A program made the position numbers and the translations under genes. Under the pieces are notes generated by a model, which saw only the letters and a program-made list of their open reading frames with translations, made no database searches and was not told where the DNA came from. Shown one piece after another: positions 11,608 to 21,075 of a stretch of DNA of 64,000 bases (its first letter is position 1; every line of letters begins with the position of its first letter). The stretch comes from Mustela lutreola (lineage: Eukaryota > Chordata > Mammalia > Carnivora > Mustelidae). The stretch is taken from the NCBI RefSeq assembly GCF_030435805.1, contig NC_081292.1, positions 182,676,497 through 182,740,496 of the forward strand, in the 5' to 3' direction.

Positions 11608-12540
11608 AAATTTTTACACTTGGGACAAAACATTATAATTTGGGAGGTGGGAGAGATATTCAATCCCTCCGGCCCCACCTCTTCTTGTCAGGTCAGTTTC
11701 AGAAGCATTCATTTGGAAGCTGAGGATTTGGACACTGATTCTTCTAAAGCTGTATGTGCAGATATATTCCTTGGCAGTCCTGGGCCCCAATCACCCTGCC
11801 TGAAAAACCTGAGGATACCATTCTCTTCAACAAAGCATCTTTAGCCCTTTGTGATCTAACCCCTATAAATTTTCCTCTTCCTATTTGTCATTGGATGGCT
11901 ACCCCCAAACCCAGCTCAGGTCTGTCAAATTGTTTCAATTCTCTTTTAAGGCCTTGCTGTATATTTTCTAAAGCTACTTTGTATCTGGAATGTGCTCTCA
12001 ACTTCTTTATTCCCAGAAGACACTTGATAATTTTTCAAGGTTCCATTTAGCCCAACCAATAAGCTGTTGGTAACTTTCTCAGCATCAAGCCGGTGGGTCT
12101 CATACAGTGTCTCATATTTTTACTGCAAGAAATGAAGGGTGGACAGAATACTGTCTTAAAAAGTCCCCCAGCTACTTGATGATTGGCTAAATCAACAGGT
12201 GATGAAGTTGAGAAAGATGTGATCTAGAGTACCTGAGGGAGCAAGGATGACTCCATAAAAGATCAAAACATTTTCTGGATCCAGAGTAAGAATGTGAAGA
12301 CCAAGGAATAGGGATTGTGTATTTTTCCAAGCAAGTCTGGGTTAACAATGTTTCTAATGTTTTTTCAGAGCACACACCACAAAGTATGGCAAATGTTTGT
12401 TTACTTGATTAAAAATCCCCCCTAGACTATAAGCTCCGTGAAGACATGCCTGCTTTGTTCACTGTTGCCACCCCCAGCGCCTTCCACAGTGCCTTGGTTC
12501 ACTAAATATTTCTCGATGTTTGTAAAAAATTGTTGAGTGA
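11608..12540 (+). repeat. L2-like pieces
   Basis: 11790-12050 ('ccctttgtgatctaacccc', 'ggccttgctgtatattttc') and 12420-12540 ('agactataagctccgtgaag', 'cagtgccttggttcac') look like L2 body and tail. Between them (12060-12420) nothing was recognised. Confidence 0.5.
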
Positions 12541-13338
12541 GTGCTTACATAAAGGGATGGATAAATGAGGGGTTAAATTTACAAAATCTCAAATTCTGTT
12601 CGAAACTCTACAGTTTAGGAAAGTATTTCTCTATAGCTTCTAAAGATGGGGAAAGAAAAAAGTGGGCATTCATGTTCCGATTCAGCTACGAATTGAGAGG
12701 AGCTTGGGCTCCCACTCCGGCGAGAATTTAAACCGCAGCGCGGCGGGAAAGAGGAGGCACGGAGGCCCAGGGTGAGGGGATGCTGCAAGGGTTCGGGCAC
12801 CCAGAGGCAGGGCTGACTAAATTCACGGGGCGTGGCAGAGAGGGGAGAGGGGTCCCGGGGACGCGTGAGGACCTGACCCGGTGGAAGGCCGCAGCCCCCT
12901 CGCCTCCCTGGATGTGGAGAGGTGGCGGGCAGGAAGCGGGGCTGAGGCGGGAGCCGCCGGAAGGCTGGGGACCCGCGCGAAAGGACCGGGGCAAGAGGGA
13001 GAGGCGGGAGAGTCGGCGGGCGGACGGTCCCGTTGCCAGGGCTTCGCCGTCGCACTCACCTAGAGGACCCAGCTTCGCTCCGGCTCGGCGCCGGCTCCGC
13101 GCTGCTTCCTCCCTCGGCCTGCTGGGCAAGCCGGCGGCCTCAGACGCCCCTAGCAACCACGCACCGCCACGCGACCCGCGCTCCCAGCCGCCGGCGCCGA
13201 GGCCGCCTGCCAGGCACTGCGCGCGCCCCCAGCGGACAGACCGAGGGCCTGAAAGGGGCGATCGCGGCGGACGCGCGGGAGGCAGGCGCGCGTAATCTCG
13301 GGGGTTGTGGGGCCTGGGAAGGCAGGCCGTCACCGCTC

Positions 13339-13348
13339 GCGCATGCGC
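13339..13348. promoter_or_regulatory. Palindromic NRF1-type site
   Basis: Reads gcgcatgcgc, the exact NRF1 consensus core, at the upstream side of the island near the presumed TTLL4 start. Confidence 0.6.
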
Positions 13349-13381
13349 AGTCGCTTCAGTGCGCGTGAGCCTTGAGCGCGG

Positions 13382-13399
13382 AATTCTGGGAGATGTAGT
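13382..13399 (-). promoter_or_regulatory. ZNF143/THAP11 (SBS-type) site
   Basis: Reverse complement reads actacatctcccagaatt, close to the SBS consensus ACTACAnnTCCCAGnAT. About 35 bases from the NRF1 site, fitting a CpG-island promoter. Confidence 0.6.
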
Positions 13400-13424
13400 C
13401 CCGAGACAGAAAGCCAGACGCACC

Positions 13425-13486
13425 CCCGCCACCCATCCATCCACCCATCCACTCATCCCCACCCCCACCCCCACCCCACCACCACC
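13425..13486. repeat. (CCATCCAC)n / (CCACCC)n simple repeat
   Basis: Imperfect CCATCCACCC repeats merge into CCACCCCCACC repeats just outside the island. Confidence 0.8.
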
Positions 13487-13868
13487 ATAAAAGACTACAA
13501 TCTGGGATTCCAGGATTCTCGCCTTCTCCGGGCCTTGATACCACCTCACCTGAATGGACTCTTTCTTTGGCCATGTCTCAATCCGCTCCTCTAAAATCAA
13601 AGAGTTCAGACTTTAAGAAGTTTCTTAGTAGTCCTTTTCAGCAGAAGTCTTTCGAATTTGACCCCAGAAAAGAAGACACCGCCAGATCCGCTATTTCCCT
13701 CCAACCAACTTTCCCCTAACTCCAATCTATGCAATAGAGTACTATTACAACCACCTGAAGCTATGGGCTTCAGGTATGTACTTAGGAAACACTAACTCAA
13801 TTCATCGTCTCCTTAGGCAAGGTAGACCGTGCCCCCGATGTTCAAATGGATTTGAAAATCAAAGGAGA
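13487..13868. other. Intergenic, nothing recognised
   Basis: Sequence upstream of the TTLL4 island. A plus-strand ATG at 13573 leads to no conserved frame. Confidence 0.4.
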
Positions 13869-14078
13869 GGGGTGTCTGGGTGGCTTAGTCAGTTAAGCGT
13901 CTGCCTTCGGCTGGGGTCATGATATTGGGGTCCTGAATCCAGCCCCACTCACAATCGGGCTCCCTGGTGAGCAGGGAGACTGCTTCTAACTTCTCCCTCT
14001 GCCCCGCCCCTGATCACGTGCGCGCACGCTTGCTCTCTCTCACAAATAAATAACCTTTAAAAAAGAGAAAAAGAAAAT
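13869..14078 (+). repeat. CAN SINE
   Basis: Head ggggtgtctgggtggcttag and A-rich tail with 'aaagagaaaaagaaaa'. Confidence 0.87.
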
Positions 14079-14412
14079 CGAAAGAGAGCTGAAGGGTAAA
14101 AAGGTCTTTTCTAAACAGTAGGCTACAGAAATAAAGGGCACAGTAAAAGGTGGAACTAACCTAGTAAAAACAATCTAGACCAAAGCAAGGAACCTTACTT
14201 AATAAGTAATTGATTCCCGCAACAGTATTGGCAGATGCTAAAACCGTTGAAGGACCGATTGGGGGAATTTTACACTGGAAAGATCACCTTTAGATTTTAA
14301 CCAATCTTAGATCATGAAATGCAGGACAGCTACAAATTATGTTTCCTAATGTGATGCAATTTGAACTATACAATAGGAAGTAGTGTATTTTTGTCAAAAA
14401 TAGTTGAATCCA

Positions 14413-14604
14413 GGGGCACCTGGTGGCTCAGTGGGTTAAGCCTCTGCCTTCCGCTCAGGTCATGATCTCAGGGTCCTGGGATCAAGCCCCACATGGGGCT
14501 CTCTGCTCAGAAGGGAGCCTGCTTCCCCCTCTCTCTCTGCCTGCCTCTCTGCCTACTTCTGATCTCTCTGTCAAATAAATAAATAAAATCTTAAAAAAGA
14601 AAAG
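14413..14604 (+). repeat. CAN SINE, young type
   Basis: Head ggggcacctggtggctcagt with one base lost, tail AAATAAATAAATAAAATCTT. Flanked by agttgaat on both sides. Confidence 0.9.
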
Positions 14605-14944
14605 TTGAATATGAATCTAATCAAGCTTTGGCTCCAACTTCCAGTTTATAGAAAATAAAGAGAAATAATGACACTGCAAGGAAGCAACTGACGAATCCAG
14701 AATGTGGGCCAACGTACAGATGAATGACCTCATTTCTTCAATAATTTGAGTTTTTTTTTAAAGTGAGGTGTTCTAGATTGTGAGAGACTCCAGAGACTAT
14801 CAAATTCAGTGAGTGGGCCTTGTTTGGATCCTGATTCAAACAAAGCAACTGTAAAAGATATTTTTTGAAACAATGGAGAAATCTGAATGTGGACTGGGGA
14901 CATTAAGAACAAAGACAGATGTTAAGAAACCATTATTTATTTTG
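14605..14944. other. Intergenic, nothing recognised
   Basis: No feature identified. Confidence 0.4.
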
Positions 14945-15585
14945 TTATGCATTTGACTGAATGGTGCCCCCCCAAGATATAGCTATATCCTAATTCCAGT
15001 AACCTGTAAATATTATATGGTGAAAGGATTTTGAGAGGATTAGAGAATTTTCCTGGATTTTCTGAGTGGGCCCTAAATCCCAAAGCAGGAATCCTTCCTG
15101 AGGCCAAGGGAGATGTGACAGAGAGAAGACACAGAAAAGAGGAGGAGGGGGCACTGGGGTGGCTCAGTCAGTTATGTGCCTGCCTTCAGCTCAGGTCACG
15201 GTCCCAGGGTCCTGGGATGGAGCCCCACATTAGGCTCCTTTCTCAAAAGGGAGCCTGCTTCTCCCTCTCCCCCTGCCTCCTATTCCCCCTGTTTGTGCTC
15301 TCTCTCAAATAAAAATCTTTTAAAAAAGAAAAGAGGAGGCAGCAATGTGACCAAGGAGGCAGAGATTGGACTGATGTGGACACAAGCCAAGGAATGCCTG
15401 GAGCCACCAGAAGGTGGAAGAAGTGAGAAGTGGATTCTTCCGTAGAGCCTTCTGAGGGAATGGAGGTCCTTAAGACAGCCTGATTTCAAACTTTTGGCCT
15501 CCAGAACTGTGAAAGAAAAAATGTCTCTTATTTTAAGCCATTAAATTTGAGGTAATTTATTGCGGCAGCTACAGGATACTTTGAC
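14945..15585 (+). mobile_element. Solo LTR fossil, ERVL/MaLR type (MLT-like)
   Basis: The text follows the mammal-wide MLT-class LTR pattern: 'tgaatggtgcccccccaaga' at the left, 'gtgggccctaa' in the middle, 'gcctccagaactgtgaaaga' and 'ttaagccattaaatttgagg' at the right. No internal retroviral genes are next to it. It is heavily diverged, so likely of early placental age, and carries a SINE at 15147. Confidence 0.6.
15147..15331 (+). repeat. CAN SINE inside the LTR fossil
   Basis: Head gggggcactggggtggctca; flanked by 'gaaaagaggagg' on both sides, a clean target-site duplication. Confidence 0.9.
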
Positions 15586-15617
15586 ATTTTGCTTATTTTT
15601 TTTTAAATACCCTTATT

Positions 15618-15784
15618 GGGACACCTGGGTGGCTCAGTGGGTTAAGCCTCTGCCTTTGGCTCATGTCATGATCCCAGGACCCACATCGGGCTTCCTGCTC
15701 AGTGGGGAGCCTGCTTCTCTCTCTTCCTCTGTTGATCCCTGTGCTTGTGCTCTCTCTGTCAAATAAATGAAATCTCTTTAAAAA
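15618..15784 (+). repeat. CAN SINE, internally deleted
   Basis: Head gggacacctgggtggctcag; the middle is shorter than in the other copies. Confidence 0.87.
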
Positions 15785-16965
15785 GAAAATACTATTTTTC
15801 ACATACATTTTTTAGCGATTAGACATGACGCGAGGGGTTTGCTTTTGCTTTAAAATACGGATAGCACTATAGAGGCAATGAGCACATCTAGCACCTAGGT
15901 CCTACTTTCTAATACCATTCTCCGTTAAAAAGTACAGAGGCTCCTTGAAGAAATGGCTGATTCCAGGATGGGGGTAAGAAATATACAAGATGAGTCTGAA
16001 GCATTTTGTGGTATCAGAAAGAAAAATCACATTAGTGGGAGTGTCACAGGAGCTAACTGAAAGAACTCCCAATGACCAAAGCTGGAAAAATTTGAGCAAG
16101 AAAATTGAATAAAGTAGTAGTGGTTTATAACCAAAAGTATAAAACAAATATCCATGAGTCCCTAGTATAAATAAATGGTTCAATATGTCATTGATGTAGC
16201 AGAGACACAAATTTCCTGTGCAGAATAAATCCAAATAAAGTATAGAGATACTCAGCCCTCAAGAAGGGGAAGCATAACTCTCCATTCCTTAAGTAGGGGC
16301 TGTGAAAAGTGACTTCTTTCCAAGAGCACAGTAAGGAAAGGCAGAAAGGGTAGAGTAGGGCAAAAGTAGTTAATAAGAGAAAAATCTGACAAACACTACT
16401 TCAGCCAGGTGATCAAGGTCAACATCAACAGTCAGAAATCAGATACATAACACACGGCTTGGACAGGATATGAAAATGGCACTTTACTTTTGTGATCTTC
16501 CTCCCCAAAACCCATAATCCAGTCTAGCCATGAGAAACATCAAATAAATTCCAATAGAGGGCATCCTACAAAATACCTGACCAATGCTTCTCAAAATTGA
16601 CAAATTCATCAAAATAAGAAACTTCTGAGAAATTATTGTAGTCAGGGGAGCCTAAGGAGACAACTAAATGTAACGTGTACTGAGATCATGGCACAGAAAA
16701 GGAAATCACGTAAAAACAAAAACAAAAAACAAAACAAACAAAAAAACAAGGAAATCTGAATAAATTACAGGCTTTGGTTAATAGGATATCAGTATCCGTT
16801 CACTGATTACAACAAATGTATCATAATAATGTAAGATGTTAATAATAAGGGAAAACTGTGTAGAGGAGAGGTATAGCATATGAATTCTCTCTACTATCTG
16901 CTCAACTTTTCTGTAAATCTAAAACTGTTCTAAGATATAAATTTTTTTTTTTAAAAAGCCTACAT
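15785..16965 (+). repeat. Old L1 (L1M-type) 3' UTR
   Basis: Matches the remembered L1M 3' end: 'gatatgaaaatggcacttta' at 16469, 'cccataatccagtct' at 16511, 'gagcctaaggagacaact' at 16648, 'gtaagatgttaataataagg' at 16831, and 'ctgtaaatctaaaactgttc' at 16911. Confidence 0.7.
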
Positions 16966-16967
16966 CA

Positions 16968-17170
16968 GGGGCGCCTGGGTGGCTCAGTTGGTTGGACGAC
17001 TGCCTTCAGCTCAGGTCATGATCCTGGAGTCCCGGGATCGAGTCCCACATCGGGCTCCCAGCTCCATGGGGAGTCTGCTTCTCCCTCTGACCTCCTCGCT
17101 CATGTTCTCTTTCACTGTCTCTCTCTCAAATAAATAAATAAAAAAAATTAAAAAAAAAAAAAAAAAATAA
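16968..17170 (+). repeat. CAN SINE
   Basis: Head ggggcgcctgggtggctcag. Flanked by 'aaaaagcctacatca' on both sides. Confidence 0.9.
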
Positions 17171-17338
17171 AAAGCCTACATCAAAAGAAATGTGCCCAGA
17201 CCACCTTAACCATGTGATCAAAGGGAACTTCACCAGTAATGGGAAAAGGTGACATCATTAGCTTGAGATGTGATATATGATACAGTAGAAGACATATCAC
17301 TACTTATGTAGTGTTTCTGCTAAAGATGTATAACCTGT

Positions 17339-17531
17339 GGGGCACTAGGTGGCTCATTGGTTAAGCATCTGCCTTTGGCTCGGGTCCTGATCCCGGGTCC
17401 TGGATGGAGTCCCAAGTCGGGCTCCTTGCTCAGTGAGGACTCTGCTTCTCCCTCTGCTCCTCCACACTGCTCATGATATCTCTCTTTCTTACTCTCTCTC
17501 AAATAAAGAAAACCTTGAAAAAAATAATAAA
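17339..17531 (+). repeat. CAN SINE
   Basis: Head ggggcactaggtggctcatt, tail AAATAAAGAAAACCTTG. Confidence 0.85.
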
Positions 17532-18069
17532 AATGTATAAACTGAATCAAATGACACAGAAATCATCAGATATACCCAAATTGGCCTGTATTCTTCAAAA
17601 TGTCCATCAATGTCCAAAAAGGCAAAGGAAAAGATGAGGGATGGTTCTAGATTAGAGACAACACAACTAACACAAAGCATGATCTTTGGTTGGATCCTGG
17701 ACCAGGAAAAAAAATTGGTATAAAGAACATTACCGGAAGGAGGTGAGCAGGAGTTAGGCTAAATGGGTAATGTGTATTAAGAAGGGCACTTGTTACGATG
17801 AGTATTGGGTGCTATATGTAAGTGACGGATCACTAAATTCTACTCCTGAAACAAATATTACACTACAGGTTAACTAGAATTTAAATAAAAATTTGAAAAA
17901 AAAAAAGAGAACCATTTTGAAAAAAAATTATTACAATTGACAGTATTCAGTATTTGAATATGGGCAGCAGACGAGTTAATAGAATTACATCAGTGTTAAA
18001 TTTCCTGATTTTGTTAATCATGTTGTGATTATATAAGTGAACGTCCTTGATCGTAAGAAATTCCCACGT

Positions 18070-18245
18070 GGGGCACGTGGGTGGCTCTGATGGTAAAGCA
18101 TCTGCCTTTAGCTCAGGTCATGAACCCAGGGTCCTGGAATTGAATCCTATATCAGGGGAGCAGGGAGCCTGCTTCTCCCTCTGCTTCTCTCTCTCTCTCT
18201 CTCTGATGAATAAACACATAAAATCTTAAAAAAGAAAAGAAAGAA
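18070..18245 (+). repeat. CAN SINE, internally shortened
   Basis: Head gggcacgtgggtggctctga; flanked by 'agaaattcccac' and 'agaaattctcaa'. Confidence 0.85.
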
Positions 18246-18477
18246 ATTCTCAAGTATGTAAAGGTTAAAGGACATGATATTTACAACTTACTAATAAATG
18301 GTTCAGAAAAATCTGGTAAAAGCAATTGTGGCAAAATGTTAATCAGTGAAATGGGGTGAAAGGTATATGCAAGTTCTTTGTAACTGTTCTTTCAACTCTT
18401 CTTTAAATTTTAAATTACTCCAAAACAGAGTGCGTTTTAAACTACAGCAATGAAAAAATTTAAGAAGGAATAGGTAG

Positions 18478-18584
18478 GGGGTGCCTGGGTGGCTCAGTGG
18501 GTTAAGCCTCTGTCTTCAGCTCAGGTCATGATCTCAGGGTCCTGGGATCAAGTCCCACATCTCTCTGCTCAGCGGGGAGCCTGC

Positions 18585-18620
<36 letters not shown>

Positions 18621-18670
18621 GCTTGTGATCTCTGTCAAATGAATAAATAAAATCTTAAAAAAAAAAAAGA
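18478..18670 (+). repeat. CAN SINE, young type with (CT)n expansion
   Basis: Flanked by 'aagaaggaataggtag' on both sides. Has a long CT dinucleotide run near 18591-18616. Confidence 0.9.
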
Positions 18671-19221
18671 AGGAATAGGTAGAACCAGAATGACAAAATG
18701 TTTTTAATGGCCAAATCTGTGGGATCAGGGCTTGGGAGCTCATGACGCCATTCTCCACTTTTAAGGTTTGAAAACATGAACCTGCCTCTCACACTAGAAG
18801 AGTTAAAACAAATATACTCTCAAACACAGGCACAAATCCTCGAACCTTCCAGACATTCTCTGAATTCTAGGCACTACTCAGACCATTCACATCATATCTC
18901 TCGACACTTTGTGCAATGATAGAAAAGGAAGAGACATTGTTTACATATTTCAAATCCCTTAGATTCTATGCTCCCAAGAATGGAAACCTGTTTCCTTATT
19001 ATGCTCCCTCATGATATGATTAACTCTTTTTTTATGCGAAAACCTAAAAAGTTGGTATATTTAATTTTTCTACATCAAATTTTTTATGTACCAGACAAGC
19101 ATGGTATTTCTAGCTAGTATTTCATGAATTATTTGGGGAAAAAGAATTCTTTGCTAAAGTAATTCTTTCTAGTTCATTTTTTATGGGGGAAAAAATAATC
19201 TAGATTTAAAAATACAATACC
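18671..19221. other. Intergenic, nothing recognised
   Basis: AT-rich, no exon or known repeat identified. Confidence 0.4.
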
Positions 19222-19413
19222 GGGGCACCTGGGTGGCTCAGTGGGTTAAGCCTCTGCCTTCGGCTCGGGTCATGGTCTCAGGGTCCTAGGACCGAGCCCC
19301 ACATCGGGCTCTCTGCTTGGCGGGGAGCCTGCTTCTCCCTCTCTCTCTGCCTGCCTCTCTGCCTACTTGTGATTTCTGTCTGTGTCAAATAAATAAATAA
19401 AATCTTTTAAAAA
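19222..19413 (+). repeat. CAN SINE, young type
   Basis: Head ggggcacctgggtggctcag; flanked by 'aaaatacaatacc' on both sides. Confidence 0.92.
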
Positions 19414-19689
19414 ATACAATACCGTATTTGCCTGAATCCAGACAAGACTTATTGAAGTACTGTGGTTTTGCTAAAAACAAAAACAGGAGTTCTGATCTGT
19501 TAAAGAGATACACTAAAGTACTTAGGTAACATCACATGTTTCCCAAGATTTGTTTTAGAATACTTAAAAATAAATAAATAAATAAAATTCTTGACTAAAA
19601 GAAGAATAGCTATGGCAGCTGTTGGAACTATAATGGAGTTCACAGAGTTCCACGTCTCCACTTCTGGGTGTTTAAAAATTTCCAACTAA

Positions 19690-20130
19690 TAGACTTCACA
19701 TATTCAAAACTGAACTTGAATTTTCCCACCCATTACCACTCCACTAATAGCTTTCCTCATTTTAGTTAATGGCAATTCCATTCTCCCAATTACTTAGGAC
19801 AAAAATCTGAGAGTCATCCTTACCTACTTTCCTTTGTTCACACCCCCACATCCGGCCAGTTAAAAAAAAATCGTATTTTCTCTATGTTCAAAATATATTC
19901 CATCCAAACTGGCCTTCCTCACAGCACCTCAAGCATGATTATTGTCTCTGCCTCAAATTTTCCCTCAGATAGCTGCACTCATTCCCTCATCTTCAAGTCT
20001 TTGCTCAAAGGTCATCTCAGTGACGCCTAGCCGGGCCATCCAACTCAGCACTCATCCTCTTCCTGTGCTTCATTTTTCTCCAGAGCTTTTCTCACCTCTC
20101 TATGTGCTATACAGAATTCACTGATTTTAG
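19690..20130 (+). repeat. L2-like fragment
   Basis: Has 'tctgagagtcatccttacct', 'ctttgctcaaaggtcatctc' and 'tctatgtgctatacagaatt', in L2 3' order. Confidence 0.55.
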
Positions 20131-20306
20131 TAAGTTCATCGTCTTTCCGACCAGAATGGAAGCCAGGATCCCGTGTGAATAGGACACAATTGCTTCTGGC
20201 ACCCCACAGCAGCTGAGAGAGGTGCTGAGCCCCATGACCTCTGACCCTGGCAGCTCCAAGCAAAGTAAGATATACATTCTATGACAAGAATTTACAAACA
20301 GAGGAA

Positions 20307-20415
20307 AGATAAGCAGAAGGAAGGCAGGAAGGCAAGAAGGCAAGAAAGAAAAAGAAAGAGAGAGAGGAAGACAGGCAGGCAGGAAGGGAAAGGAAAAAAT
20401 AAATAAAGAAAAGAA
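20307..20415. repeat. Purine-rich (GGAA/GGCA/AAAG) simple repeat
   Basis: Imperfect aggaaggcagg and aaagaaaaag units, about 0.5 kb beyond the STK36 stop codon. Confidence 0.75.
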
Positions 20416-20931
20416 CGACCCCTCCACCCTAACCCACAGACAGGAATGTGGGCTATGGGTCCGAGAACCATCCACAGCAGTGAGACAGGCTCTGTCCTTA
20501 TCACTGTCCTGGGGCCAGTGTGCTAAGGTAAAAACCTGCTGGAAGGATTGTAGGAGTTCCAGAAAGCAAGAGAGCTCCCAGATAGAAGATATGTCCCTGA
20601 CATCCAGGAAGCATGTTCTTGGGATTAAAGGCACATGATCAGAGAAAGAGCCTTCGATGTAGAAAAGGAAGCAATCTTCTGTGGCACCAACATCAATGAA
20701 GTTTACTGGTTGAAATCAGTATCTGGGGAAAGGAGGGCACTTTATACATAAATCTCTTCTAGTTTCTCGTTCTCAATCAGTTCACCTGTAGCTTATCTCT
20801 CTCGATCTTTTTTTTTTTTTTTTTTAAGTCTCTTTAGCTCTTGGCTGAGTTGGTGTCTCATACAGTAGAAAAAGGAGAGGTTGGCAATAAGGGGCCAAAA
20901 AGGCTGGAGGACAGACCGCAGGAGTCTGAGA
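20416..20931 (-). other. STK36: STK36 3' UTR and downstream flank
   Basis: Lies directly after the STK36 stop codon on the minus strand, so the 3' UTR must be here. I found no perfect AATAAA on the minus strand; TATAAA (reverse complement near 20741) is a weak candidate. An 18-base T run at 20809-20826 (A on the sense strand) could be an A-tail remnant. Confidence 0.4.
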
Positions 20932-21075
20932 TCACGTGCTGTGAGTTGGCCTCAAGAGGTGAATGAGTTTCCTGCAGTGTCTGGCAGAGGCGGGCCGGGG
21001 GCTGCTGGGCGCCAGTAACTGGTTCCCCAGAGAGAGCATGGCTAACCGCTCACTGGCCCCCAGGGACACCAGCAC
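20932..21075 (-). CDS. STK36: STK36 coding exon 26 (last)
   Basis: Residues 1269-1315 and stop: [16 protein letters not shown] to LLRPTHST. Acceptor TCCCACAG. Confidence 0.96.
   Translation of the reverse strand: MLVSLGASERLAMLSLGNQLLAPSSPRPASARHCRKLIHLLRPTHST

Larger units (their letters stand above)
12720..13400 (-). promoter_or_regulatory. TTLL4: CpG island and first non-coding exon of TTLL4
   Basis: A clear CpG island. TTLL4 is expected here because it follows STK36 in the human 2q35 order, about 8 kb beyond STK36's 3' end, with its 5' end facing it. The minus strand has a strong donor at 13060/13059 (CTAG|GTGAGTGC), so a non-coding exon 1 could run from a start near 13.2-13.37 kb to 13060, with intron 1 covering the rest of the window to the left. 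TTLL4 is a tubulin polyglutamylase of the tubulin-tyrosine-ligase-like family. No TTLL4 coding exon lies in this window, so the assignment rests on synteny, the island and the donor. A 290-codon open frame through the island on the minus strand is a GC artefact. Confidence 0.6.
17171..18477 (+). repeat. Old L1 3' region, with a carnivore L1 end at 17740-17895
   Basis: A second L1M-like 3' region ('accttaaccatgtgatcaaa', 'aaattggcctgtattcttca') is broken by SINEs and by a younger L1 end with 'gaagggcacttgttacgatg' and 'tattacactacaggttaact'. It resumes with 'aaatttcctgattttgttaa'. Confidence 0.65.

Noticed and set aside
1-12700. TTLL4 coding exons
   Set aside because: I compared the open frames on both strands with the TTLL protein as remembered and saw no ligase core or N-terminal match. 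Only intron sequence is present.
12728-13600. 290-codon open frame on the minus strand through the TTLL4 CpG island
   Set aside because: GC-rich islands have few stop codons. The translation is low complexity (P, R, S, G), no family is recognisable, and several other frames are equally open here.
20107-20634. 175-codon open frame on the minus strand beyond the STK36 stop
   Set aside because: It runs through a purine-rich simple repeat, giving runs of F, L, S and P. No conserved protein.
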